From contig JAQCNG010000075.1 of the NCBI GenBank assembly GCA_028275145.1, forward strand, positions 1 through 8,549: DNA of 8,549 bases, in the 5' to 3' direction. The stretch is from Halovenus sp. Its GTDB lineage: Archaea; Halobacteriota; Halobacteria; Halobacteriales; Haloarculaceae. Under the pieces are notes generated by a model. The model made no database searches and had not been told where the DNA came from. It was given only the letters and a program-made list of their open reading frames with translations. Position numbers and translations under genes: made by a program. Below, piece after piece: positions 1-6,045 of the stretch (position 1 is the first letter of the stretch; the number at the start of each line of letters is the position of its first letter).

Positions 1-159
1 TCACTCCAGCGGAACCACTGTCGGTTCGCCACAGTGTGGACAGTGCTCGTAGTCCTCCTCGACTGCCCGCTCACAGGACAGACAGCCGTAGTCGTCCCCG
101 CCGAGCAGTGTCTCCTTTGTCTCCTGGAACTGCTCGCCTGCCTTCTCGAAGAGGCTCAT
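1..159 (-). CDS. Small zinc-ribbon protein, 52 aa
   Basis: This is a complete short reading frame: ATG at 157-159 and TGA at 1-3, ending exactly at the window edge. It begins MSLFEKAGEQFQETKETL and carries two CxxC knuckles, CLSC (Cys26 and Cys29) and CPHC (Cys40 and Cys43), ten residues apart. That is the layout of a one-zinc ribbon. The N-terminal 20 residues look like an amphipathic helix; the C-terminus is short. Small zinc-finger proteins of this kind are abundant in haloarchaea and mostly of unknown function; some are linked to transcription, translation or biofilm and motility phenotypes. No partner can be named from the sequence. The start is supported by a TATA-like box centred 27 nt upstream. 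Zinc binding is inferred from the cysteine spacing only. Confidence 0.85.
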   Translation of the reverse strand: MSLFEKAGEQFQETKETLLGGDDYGCLSCERAVEEDYEHCPHCGEPTVVPLE

Positions 160-181
160 ACCCTCCCAACGCCAGCGAGGT

Positions 182-190
182 GAATAAGTG
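182..190 (-). promoter_or_regulatory. TATA-like box of the zinc-ribbon gene
   Basis: On the minus strand the sequence reads CACTTATTCA, centred about 27 nt before the ATG at 159. This is the usual haloarchaeal TATA position for a transcript that starts at or next to the start codon (leaderless). It is an A/T island in a GC-rich setting. Assignment is by position and composition only. Confidence 0.55.
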
Positions 191-245
191 TTGTGTCACT
201 AGCATCTACGGCCCCCGAACGGCGACTGTGTAGCCCGCTCCGGCC

Positions 246-1232
246 TCAGGTCTCCGTGCCGACGAGCGGGAACCGTGTCCCGATGCCCTCGCGCTCGGCG
301 CGCTCGTAGACGACGTGGGCGGCGGCGACGTCCTGGATTGCCAGTCCCGTCGAGTCGAAGACGGTCACGCCATCGGCCGCCGTTCGACCCGCTGCGTCCC
401 CGGCCACCACGTCACCGAGTTCGCCGTGGATATCGTCGTCGCCGAGCAGTCCCTCCTCCCACCCGACGTTTATCTCGCCGGAGTGTGTGCACTGCTCGTA
501 GTCGTCGATGACGATCTTCGCATTCCGGAGGACGCCGGGGGCCAGTTCCTGCTTGCCGGCGGCGTCCGCGCCCATCGCGTTGATGTGGGTCCGGTCGCCC
601 ACAGTCTCGACGATTGGGTCGCGAACGGGCGTGGTGGTCGAAACCACCGGGCAACTCGCCGCCTCCTCGATGGACCCCTCGCGGACGTCGTACGCCGCGC
701 CGTACTCCTCGCGGAACGCGGCGATGGCCTCGTCGTTCAGGTCGCTGAGGACGACCCGCTCGATGTCGCGCACCTGCGCGATGGCCTCCAGCTGCGTGTG
801 CGACTGGATACCGGCGCCGACGAGGCCGAGCATCGTCGCGTCCTCCGGGGCGAGATGGCGGGTCGCAACCGCCGCCGCTGCGCCCGTGCGCAGACGCGTC
901 AGCACCGTCCCGTCCAGCAGCGCCAGCGGATACGCCGTCTCCGGGTCCGAGTAGACCACCGTCCCCATCACCGTCGGCAGGTCGTGTCGGTCCGGATTCT
1001 CGGTGTGGGAGTTGACCCACTTGACCGCTGCCGCCTCCCAGTCGTCCGTCTCGACGTAGGCCGGCATCGACCGGAAGTCGCCGTCGTACTGCGGCAGGTC
1101 GATGTAGGACTTTGCCGGCATCTGGACGTCGTCGCGGGCGTATGCCGCGAACGCCCCCTCGATAGCATCGATTATATCCGATAGCTGTGTGCTCTTCCGT
1201 ACGTCATCCGGACCGAGAAGCAACGACTCCAT
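246..1232 (-). CDS. Ornithine cyclodeaminase / mu-crystallin / archaeal alanine dehydrogenase family protein
   Basis: A 328-residue NAD(P)-dependent enzyme of the ornithine cyclodeaminase/mu-crystallin superfamily, at full family length. Visible landmarks are Lys41 and Arg54 in the N-terminal substrate region, Lys71 in AAVKWVNSHTENP, the conserved LRTGAAAAVAT (residues 114-124), the dinucleotide-binding loop GLVGAGIQ (136-143), and GADAAGKQEL (221-230), whose Asp223 matches the catalytic Asp position of bacterial ornithine cyclodeaminases. Members convert ornithine to proline plus ammonia, interconvert alanine and pyruvate (the Archaeoglobus type), or reduce cyclic imino acids. The sequence alone does not decide between these, so the substrate is left open. 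The start was set at ATG 1232 (MESLLLGPDD) rather than the longer frame from 1352. A TATA-like box lies 27 nt upstream of 1232, and the 40-residue extension is Arg/Pro-rich and unlike the family. The protein is probably cytoplasmic. Confidence 0.9.
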   Translation of the reverse strand: MESLLLGPDDVRKSTQLSDIIDAIEGAFAAYARDDVQMPAKSYIDLPQYDGDFRSMPAYVETDDWEAAAVKWVNSHTENPDRHDLPTVMGTVVYSDPETAYPLALLDGTVLTRLRTGAAAAVATRHLAPEDATMLGLVGAGIQSHTQLEAIAQVRDIERVVLSDLNDEAIAAFREEYGAAYDVREGSIEEAASCPVVSTTTPVRDPIVETVGDRTHINAMGADAAGKQELAPGVLRNAKIVIDDYEQCTHSGEINVGWEEGLLGDDDIHGELGDVVAGDAAGRTAADGVTVFDSTGLAIQDVAAAHVVYERAEREGIGTRFPLVGTET

Positions 1233-1254
1233 ACGTGTCACTGTCGTCGGCACG

Positions 1255-1263
1255 CACTTATCA
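1255..1263 (-). promoter_or_regulatory. TATA-like box of the ornithine cyclodeaminase family gene
   Basis: The minus strand reads CTGATAAGTGC here, centred about 27 nt before the ATG at 1232. It supports a leaderless transcript and decides against the upstream ATG at 1352, because the box would then fall inside the coding region. Confidence 0.6.
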
Positions 1264-1445
1264 GTTGGTGGGTTGTGGGCGCTCGCTCGACTCCCGGTCC
1301 GCCCGGCCTGTCCGTTGTCTGCCCCGTTTCTTGGCGGGCGACTACCTGCCATACTGCTCGAGGATGTCGGACCCGGCCAGGGGGCTCCCGAGCATCCGTT
1401 GACCCTGTCGGTTCCACCCGGTGACCGAGAGCGTGAGGAACAGAC

Positions 1446-1454
1446 GACTTTTCA
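1446..1454 (+). promoter_or_regulatory. TATA-like box of the thioredoxin-fold gene
   Basis: ACTTTTCAG is centred about 28 nt before the ATG at 1478. It lies in the 245-bp divergent region (1233-1477) between this gene and the cyclodeaminase-family gene. Nothing else clear was seen in that region. The box is weaker than the others, with only a short T run. Confidence 0.45.
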
Positions 1455-1477
1455 GGAGTGGTCACCCAGACACTGAT

Positions 1478-1849
1478 ATGGCACTCGCGACACTCGAACC
1501 CAATCCGGTCTGGGCCGAGGGGGCCCACGAGGAGACAATCGAAACCCTCGCCGCGCGCGACGACCTGGTCTACCGGGTCTGGGGCGGGGACTGGTGCACG
1601 GACTGCCGGGCACAGTTGCCGGACTTCGGCGCGGCGCTCGAGGCCGCCGAGGTTCCCGACGAACGAATCCACCACCACGAACTCGACCAGCACAAACAGG
1701 GTCCCGGTGTCGAGGAGTACGACATCGAGTTCATTCCGACAGTCGTCGTCGAGCAAGACAGCGAGGAGATCGCCCGGTTCGTCGAGACCGAACCGGTTCC
1801 GATTGCGGTCTATCTGGCCGAGGAGATACGCGAGACGCTGGCGGACTGA
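1478..1849 (+). CDS. Thioredoxin-fold protein with WCTDC active site
   Basis: A 123-residue thioredoxin-fold protein. The dithiol site is WCTDC, with Cys40 and Cys43, preceded by the beta strand LVYRVWGGD. The cis-proline signature is FIPT, with Pro87. The strand after it, VVVEQDSEEIARFVETEP, is typical of thioredoxin-like proteins with a WC[PGT]DC site, a group including Thioredoxin_9-type proteins and eukaryotic TRP14-like proteins. This differs from the CGPC of classical thioredoxins. The likely role is cytoplasmic disulfide reduction or redox buffering; there is no signal peptide or TM segment. The ATG at 1478 was preferred over the in-frame ATG at 1421: the box 28 nt upstream fits leaderless transcription, and the fold starts directly after residue 10. 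The gene stands alone, diverging from the cyclodeaminase-family gene. Its reductase partner is unknown. Confidence 0.88.
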   Translation: MALATLEPNPVWAEGAHEETIETLAARDDLVYRVWGGDWCTDCRAQLPDFGAALEAAEVPDERIHHHELDQHKQGPGVEEYDIEFIPTVVVEQDSEEIARFVETEPVPIAVYLAEEIRETLAD

Positions 1850-1891
1850 CGGACCCGCCCCGGCGCGTGTGCTCGCTCGACCCGGCGGCGT

Positions 1892-2926
1892 TCAACTGGT
1901 CCCGTCGAGGTCGATACCGTACGTGCTGCTCATGTACTCCTCGACGGTGTTTATCTCCGCGCTCACGAGGGTCCGGTCGAAGACGGTCACCTCGGCGAGG
2001 CGCCCGTCGAAGTAGTAGTGGGGGTCGTCGTCGAGACGGACCCAGCGACCGAGTTGGACGTCACGGTTGGCGCTCAGGTCCAGGTCGATTGATTCGCGGG
2101 CGACCTCCTCGCCGTCGACCCGGATAAACGCCTCCCCTGCGGTCCCGTTGTAGGCGTGCGTGAGCACCAGCCACTCGTTGTCGCTGTTCGAACCGGACTC
2201 AAAATCGATGTCGGTCTCACCCCAGTGCTGGCCGCGCCAGTGGCCGGTCGGGTCGGAGTGCTGGCAGCCGTCGAACGAGTAGTCACTGCAGGTCCGCATC
2301 GAGAACTCGCGGCCGTCCTGCCCGGGGTCACCGACCGTCCAGACGCCCCCACGGTCGAACTCGTCGACCTTCAGCACCGCCGTGATGACGAACCCGGACT
2401 CCTCGTCGACACCCAGCGCGTCGACGTCTCTGTCGATGGTGAGGTGGTCCCCGTCGGTGACGCCGCTGGGGGGCTGGCTGTTGCTGTCGTAGCCGTCCAA
2501 CTGGCTGTGGTTCGCCTCGAACTCCAGCACGTTCGTCCCGAGGTCGTCGTCGGAGACCACCTTGGGCCTGCTATCGGGGTCCTCCTGTCTGGCGTGGAAC
2601 GCGTTCGGTCCCTGGTCTGTCCACTCGCTCGCGGTCCCGTTGCTAGCCACGAAGCTGTCCCCCTCCAGCCAGAGCGCACAGTTGTTGTCCCGCAGTTCGT
2701 CGAGAAAGGCGGAGAAGTCGCTGCCGTCGACGTCGAACTCGACCTCCTGGAACCCCGGACAGGCGTTCTCGTCGCTCTGGAACGCGGTTTCGTCCAGTCG
2801 GTCGGTCACGCCGAACGCGAGATTGGCAACCGTGAGTGCAACGAGCAACACCAGGCCAATCAGCAACACTCCGCCGACAACCGGTGATACCGCCCGACGA
2901 TTGCCTGTCCAGTCTCTCCAGGTCAC
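1892..2926 (-). CDS. Archaeal type IV pilin-like protein with LamG/concanavalin-A-like domain
   Basis: About 344 residues from a GTG start. The N-terminus has a class III (prepilin) signal: a basic stretch with RRA then VSPVVGGVLLIGLVLL. This fits the archaeal prepilin-peptidase pattern [KR][GA] followed by V-S, predicting cleavage between Ala12 and Val13 and a hydrophobic helix at about 13-39. The exported part begins near residue 80 with CALWLEGDSF and EWTDQGPNAFHA, and ends with FDGRLAEVTVFDRTL and INTVEEYMSSTYGI. These are typical first and last strands of a LamG/ConA-like jelly roll. Cys56, Cys83, Cys213 and Cys221 could form disulfides; Asn96, Asn139 and Asn260 are in N-glycosylation sequons. 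The likely role is a surface adhesin or minor pilin, or a pilin-anchored glycan-binding protein. The GTG at 2926 was chosen because it leaves a standard short basic leader; the extended frame from 3085 would overlap the next gene and cover the promoter. Confidence 0.85.
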   Translation of the reverse strand: MTWRDWTGNRRAVSPVVGGVLLIGLVLLVALTVANLAFGVTDRLDETAFQSDENACPGFQEVEFDVDGSDFSAFLDELRDNNCALWLEGDSFVASNGTASEWTDQGPNAFHARQEDPDSRPKVVSDDDLGTNVLEFEANHSQLDGYDSNSQPPSGVTDGDHLTIDRDVDALGVDEESGFVITAVLKVDEFDRGGVWTVGDPGQDGREFSMRTCSDYSFDGCQHSDPTGHWRGQHWGETDIDFESGSNSDNEWLVLTHAYNGTAGEAFIRVDGEEVARESIDLDLSANRDVQLGRWVRLDDDPHYYFDGRLAEVTVFDRTLVSAEINTVEEYMSSTYGIDLDGTS

Positions 2927-2964
2927 GTTGCTGTGATTGCACCCCGGATATGTCAGTGTGGTGG

Positions 2965-2985
2965 CCAAATTATCAAATTTGATTT
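2965..2985 (-). promoter_or_regulatory. A/T-rich promoter with 12-bp palindrome upstream of the pilin-LamG gene
   Basis: The strongest A/T island in the window. The minus strand reads AAATCAAATTTGATAATTTG. It contains the perfect palindrome ATCAAATTTGAT at 2972-2983, overlapping a TATA-like stretch centred near 2971. That centre is about 45 nt before the GTG at 2926, not 26-28, which implies a 5' leader of roughly 18 nt. The palindrome could be an operator for a dimeric repressor, or simply a symmetric TATA region. Confidence 0.5.
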
Positions 2986-3071
2986 CACATCGGTAGACAC
3001 AGCAAAGGACAGTGTCGGCACGTATCGTCGACTTCGGGCTATCGAAACACGGTCGGCGACTCCGACGGGCA

Positions 3072-4163
3072 CTAGTCGAAGCCACTGATGAGTGTCACAA
3101 GCCACTGCGCGGGGTCGCCGCGGGTGCGCACGTCCACGCGTTCGACCCACTTGACCCACTGGAAGCCGCGGCGGCCCGGCGCGACGAGGCGCAGCGGCGC
3201 GCCGTGGCCGTGGCTGAGACGCTCCCCGCCGACGTGGGTCGCCAGCAGCGCGTCCCGTGCCTCCTCGATTGGGAGACTCCACCGGTAGCCGGTCACCGAG
3301 ACGAACCTGACGTGTGTCGCGTCCCCGTCCGGGTCGGTCAGGTCCAGCAACTCCCCCACCTCGATACCCCGCCACTCCTGTTCGGTGTACCAGCCGCTGG
3401 TGCAGTCGAGCAGCACCTCCGTCGACGTGTCGGGGTCGATGTCGTCGTACGCCAGTTCGACCGGCGAGTCGACTGCCCCCTGGACCGACAGCCGGTAGGC
3501 CGACTGGTCGACCGGGTCGGGGTCGTCGGCGACCCAGGCCGTGGGGGGAAAGCTCCCGTTGCCCGACCCTTTCTTCTCTCTGGACCCCGTGAGTCGGCGA
3601 TCCTCACCCGGGGTGTTCAGAGCGGTGTTCACCGTCTCCTGCAGACGGTAGGTGACAGCGCCCGCCACGAGCATCACCGAGTACTGCATCGTCGTCCGCC
3701 GGCGGTCGAAGTCCACCCGTCTGGGCGCGCGAAAGCGGGTCCGCTGGTGGGCGACCATCAGCACGACCAGGACCAGACCAAAGGCCACGTGGACGGTCAG
3801 AAACTGGATGAGCGGCAACTCCGGCACGTAGCCAAACACCCACATGATGCCGGTGCCGATTGTGCCGAAGGCGGCCAGCGCCGTCGCAATCGACAGCGCC
3901 GTCGACGCCTGCCACTGGCTGGTCCGGGTCAGCCGATAGCGGACCCGGGAGAGCTTGAACGCGAGCAAAACAATCAGCGTCAGGCCAACGACCCGGTGGA
4001 ACCAGAACACGGGCACCCAGGCCGGACGCACACCGAGAAAGGAGAACACGCCGGAGGCCGTGGCGAGCATCACCGCGGTGAAGATAGACCAGTCGACCAG
4101 CCGCGGCGGTGGCCGGAGCCACCTGATTGCGCGTCTCACCGCGGTCGAACCACCCCGGGCCAT
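3072..4163 (-). CDS. Membrane cytochrome-b561-like / sulfite-oxidase-type molybdopterin fusion oxidoreductase
   Basis: A 363-residue two-part protein. The first half has about five hydrophobic segments (near 24-43, 50-70, 88-110, 118-138 and 160-176). His56 (WFHRVVG) and His125 (LTVHVAFG) lie near the same face of the membrane and could bind one b-type heme; His139 is at the other face. The second half (about 205-360) is a sulfite-oxidase/MsrP-type molybdopterin fold: LLDCTSGWY with Cys254 as probable Mo ligand, then GYRWSLPIEEA, and HGHGAPLRLVAPGRRGFQWVKW at its core. Basic loops (RVRYRLTR, QRTRFRAPRR) place N-terminus and loops inside, so the Moco domain should be outside the cell. A triple Arg (154-156) precedes the fifth segment and may be a Tat signal. 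The substrate is unknown; sulfite, methionine sulfoxide or another oxyanion are possible. A TATA box 26 nt upstream supports the start. Confidence 0.85.
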   Translation of the reverse strand: MARGGSTAVRRAIRWLRPPPRLVDWSIFTAVMLATASGVFSFLGVRPAWVPVFWFHRVVGLTLIVLLAFKLSRVRYRLTRTSQWQASTALSIATALAAFGTIGTGIMWVFGYVPELPLIQFLTVHVAFGLVLVVLMVAHQRTRFRAPRRVDFDRRRTTMQYSVMLVAGAVTYRLQETVNTALNTPGEDRRLTGSREKKGSGNGSFPPTAWVADDPDPVDQSAYRLSVQGAVDSPVELAYDDIDPDTSTEVLLDCTSGWYTEQEWRGIEVGELLDLTDPDGDATHVRFVSVTGYRWSLPIEEARDALLATHVGGERLSHGHGAPLRLVAPGRRGFQWVKWVERVDVRTRGDPAQWLVTLISGFD

Positions 4164-4183
4164 ACCTATCTTACGACCACAGC

Positions 4184-4192
4184 ATGATTAAC
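4184..4192 (-). promoter_or_regulatory. TATA-like box of the molybdopterin-cytochrome gene
   Basis: The minus strand reads GCGTTAATCATG, centred about 26 nt before the ATG at 4163. It fits a leaderless transcript. The 105-bp region 4164-4268 is a divergent promoter region shared with the 7-TM gene, for which no equally good box was found; the nearest candidate is AGATTGAGG around 4236-4244. Confidence 0.55.
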
Positions 4193-4268
4193 GCTTTTCC
4201 TGGGCTGTGTGGACACCCGCACGACCCGACAGGAGTAGATTGAGGATGCTGGGGACAAATTCCCGGGT

Positions 4269-4889
4269 ATGCCCGCGGGCACAGCAACGGTCGGCCTGCT
4301 CTCACAGGGGGGTGTCGGGTTCCCGCTGGCGGCCGCTGTGGGCGGGACACTGCTCGTGACAGCGCTGGCGCTCGCAGTGCGGGCACTCCGGGCTCCGCGC
4401 TCGCCGCTCGTCGCTGCTGGCTGTCTCTTCGGGGCCGTCGGCGTGCTCGCACAGCTCGCGCTGGTGGCCGACGACCCGGCGAGTCAGAGGGCGTATCTGG
4501 CCGGCCTGCTCGGTGGGTCGTGCTGGTACGGTGTCGCCGTCCGGTTGCTCACGGCACGGCTGACCGGCGCGGGTCGGCAGTGGCTCGCCGTTGGTTCGTT
4601 GCTCTGGGTCGGCGGCACGGTGAGTATCACGGCAACCGCCGCGCCCGCCACCTGGCCGCTCGTCTGGGCTCTCCTGCTCGGACTGGGGCTGGCGCTCCTC
4701 GCACTCGGGTTGCTCTGGCGGCCCGGGGACGGCCACACCTGGGCCGGGGTCGGGGTGCTGAGCGGCGTGCTCGTGGTGCCGGCCCCCCTCGGTCTGTTCG
4801 TCGGCAGAGAGGAACTGTTCGTGGTGTATCTCCTCGTGTTCGCGGTGTCGGCTGTCTGCTGGTCGCTCGTTCGACTCGCGCTCGATTAA
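4269..4889 (+). CDS. Seven-TM integral membrane protein of unknown function
   Basis: A 206-residue, very hydrophobic protein. I count seven TM segments, near residues 18-38, 46-66, 76-95, 104-124, 128-149, 157-177 and 182-203. Loop charges are consistent: basic loops RALRAPR and RLLTARLTGAGR alternate with acidic or neutral ones (ADDPASQ, GREE). This gives an N-outside, C-inside topology. There is no soluble domain, no signal peptide and not one lysine in the whole protein, so it cannot be a retinal-binding rhodopsin despite the similar topology. It resembles the 7-TM sensory or anchoring domains seen in haloarchaea, but I do not recognise a family. The gene diverges from the molybdopterin-cytochrome gene and its stop codon overlaps that of the convergent kinase-family gene. 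Coding character is well supported; function is not. Confidence 0.8.
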   Translation: MPAGTATVGLLSQGGVGFPLAAAVGGTLLVTALALAVRALRAPRSPLVAAGCLFGAVGVLAQLALVADDPASQRAYLAGLLGGSCWYGVAVRLLTARLTGAGRQWLAVGSLLWVGGTVSITATAAPATWPLVWALLLGLGLALLALGLLWRPGDGHTWAGVGVLSGVLVVPAPLGLFVGREELFVVYLLVFAVSAVCWSLVRLALD

Positions 4890-5950
4890 ACGACCTCCAC
4901 GAGTCGCGTCTCGTAGCGCCCGACCCGGACCCGGTGCCAGCCCTGGAGCAGTTCGTCAACCTCGGGGTCGCCCGTGTCGACGCGCAACACGCCCAGACCG
5001 TCGAGTTTGCGCCGCGAGGCGACGATTTCGACCTCGGACTCGCGGATGACCGCGGGGGAGATCTGGTCGTTACCACGACCGAAAACAAAGCCCTGCCCGC
5101 CGATTGGCGTGACCACGACCACGTTCTCCGTGCCGAGTGCCGCGAGGATGTCGTCCTCGGTGGCGTCGCGCGCGAGCACATCGCCGTCCCGGTAGACGTC
5201 GACACCCAGCCCAGTTCCGTCGATGCCGACCGTCTCTTTCACGCTGCTGAGTGTGCTGCCCGGGCCGAGCACGTAGGTGACACCCGGCCGGACGCTCTCG
5301 GCGACCCACTCGGCGACACCGTCGACGGTGCCCGCGTGGGTCTGCTTGCTCGACTGGCGCTGCTCCGCGACGGGGACTGTCGCCAGCGCGCGCAACTGTG
5401 TGTCCACCTCCCCCTCGCGGTACCGGTCCTCGTCGATGTCGCTGACCTCGGCGCGCTCTGTCCGCTCGTGGGCGAGTGCGACGTGTGCGGCCGCCTCCGG
5501 TGACACCGCGAACACCTCGGAGTACACCTTCACGCCCGCGGGCACGCCCAGGAGAGGCGTCTCACTGTCTGTCCCCTCGAGGGTCTCGGCGACGTCGACC
5601 GCCGTTCCGTCACCGCCGACGAACAGAACCAGTTCGACCTCCCGGTCGAGAACTGCCCGGACCGCCTCGCGGGTGTCCGCCGCGCTGGTCTCCTCCCTGT
5701 CCGGGTGGCCGACGACGGTCGGGTCGAACCCGGCATCGCGGGCGACCCGCTCGCCCATCTGTCCACCGTAGGTGTAGAGGTCGACGCCGTCGCCGGTATC
5801 GCGCAGCTCGAGGAGTGTCTCGTGGGCCCGGTCGGGGGCGCGCATCTCCGCGCCGAGTTCCCGCGCCCGCTCGACCTTGCCGTCGGTCCCCTTCAGACCG
5901 ACCCGTCCTCCCATCCCGGCTATCGGGTTGACGACGAAGCCGACTCGCAT
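4886..5950 (-). CDS. ATP-NAD kinase family protein (COG3199-like)
   Basis: A 354-residue cytoplasmic protein of the NAD kinase/diacylglycerol kinase-like fold. The N-terminus, VGFVVNPIAGMGGRVGLKGTDG, is diagnostic of the archaeal/AcoX-type ATP-NAD kinase group. The nucleotide-binding signature FVGGDGTAVDV has GGDGT at 112-116, followed by PLLGVPAGVKVYS (132-144), the family's second glycine motif. Later conserved pieces are YVLGPGSTL, VVVVTPIGGQGFVFGRGNDQ and VIRESEVEIVASRRKLDGL. The predicted reaction is phosphorylation of NAD to NADP from ATP or polyphosphate. For this subgroup the substrate is less certain than for canonical NAD kinases, so a different small diol or nucleotide is possible. 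The ATG at 5950 begins directly at the first beta strand and has a TATA-like box 28 nt upstream. Its TAA overlaps the stop of the convergent 7-TM gene. Confidence 0.9.
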   Translation of the reverse strand: MRVGFVVNPIAGMGGRVGLKGTDGKVERARELGAEMRAPDRAHETLLELRDTGDGVDLYTYGGQMGERVARDAGFDPTVVGHPDREETSAADTREAVRAVLDREVELVLFVGGDGTAVDVAETLEGTDSETPLLGVPAGVKVYSEVFAVSPEAAAHVALAHERTERAEVSDIDEDRYREGEVDTQLRALATVPVAEQRQSSKQTHAGTVDGVAEWVAESVRPGVTYVLGPGSTLSSVKETVGIDGTGLGVDVYRDGDVLARDATEDDILAALGTENVVVVTPIGGQGFVFGRGNDQISPAVIRESEVEIVASRRKLDGLGVLRVDTGDPEVDELLQGWHRVRVGRYETRLVEVV

Positions 5951-5973
5951 TACCCCGCTGTAGGGCAGAACCG

Positions 5974-5982
5974 CCTAAAAGC
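5974..5982 (-). promoter_or_regulatory. TATA-like box of the ATP-NAD kinase family gene
   Basis: The minus strand reads GCTTTTAGG, centred about 28 nt before the ATG at 5950. This is consistent with a leaderless transcript starting at that codon. Confidence 0.55.
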
Positions 5983-6014
5983 GCCCCGGAACTGCGCTGC
6001 GGTCGAACCGGAAC

Positions 6015-6022
6015 GCCTTACT
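6015..6022 (+). promoter_or_regulatory. TATA-like box of the 42-aa membrane protein gene
   Basis: GCCTTACT is centred about 27 nt before the ATG at 6046, the same spacing as the boxes of the well-supported genes in this window. This is part of the case that the tiny downstream frame is a real gene. Confidence 0.45.
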
Positions 6023-6045
6023 GTTCTGGCGCGGAATCGCCAGCT

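Noticed and set aside
315..1184. 289-residue plus-strand frame opposite the ornithine cyclodeaminase family gene
   Set aside because: Mirror frame of a recognised enzyme; Arg/Val/Asp-rich with no motifs.
1233..1352. 40-residue N-terminal extension of the cyclodeaminase family protein
   Set aside because: It is Arg/Pro-rich, covers the TATA-like box at 1255-1263, and lies before the residue where the family normally begins.
2156..2887. 243-residue plus-strand frame opposite the pilin-LamG gene
   Set aside because: Antisense to a gene with a class III signal and LamG pattern; no start-spaced A/T box.
2927..3085. 53-residue N-terminal extension of the pilin-LamG protein
   Set aside because: It would read through the A/T-rich promoter, overlap the upstream gene, and put a long Cys-rich tract before the prepilin signal, where a short basic leader is expected.
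4134..4169. N-terminal RR (residues 10-11) of the Moco-cytochrome protein as the Tat signal
   Set aside because: It precedes the first of five TM segments with a second basic/proline stretch in between, and the Moco domain follows the fifth segment, so the internal RR is the better candidate.
3012..4187. 391-residue open frame on the plus strand across the Moco-cytochrome gene
   Set aside because: It is antisense to a gene with clear TM segments and Moco motifs. Its composition is Arg/His/Val-rich low-complexity, as expected of a mirror frame in GC-rich DNA.
4269..4889. Seven-helix protein as a possible rhodopsin
   Set aside because: There is no lysine anywhere, so no Schiff-base site for retinal in the seventh helix.
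4520..5503. 327-residue plus-strand frame spanning the 7-TM gene and the kinase-family gene
   Set aside because: It overlaps two supported genes, crosses their junction, and has the Arg-rich composition of an out-of-frame reading.
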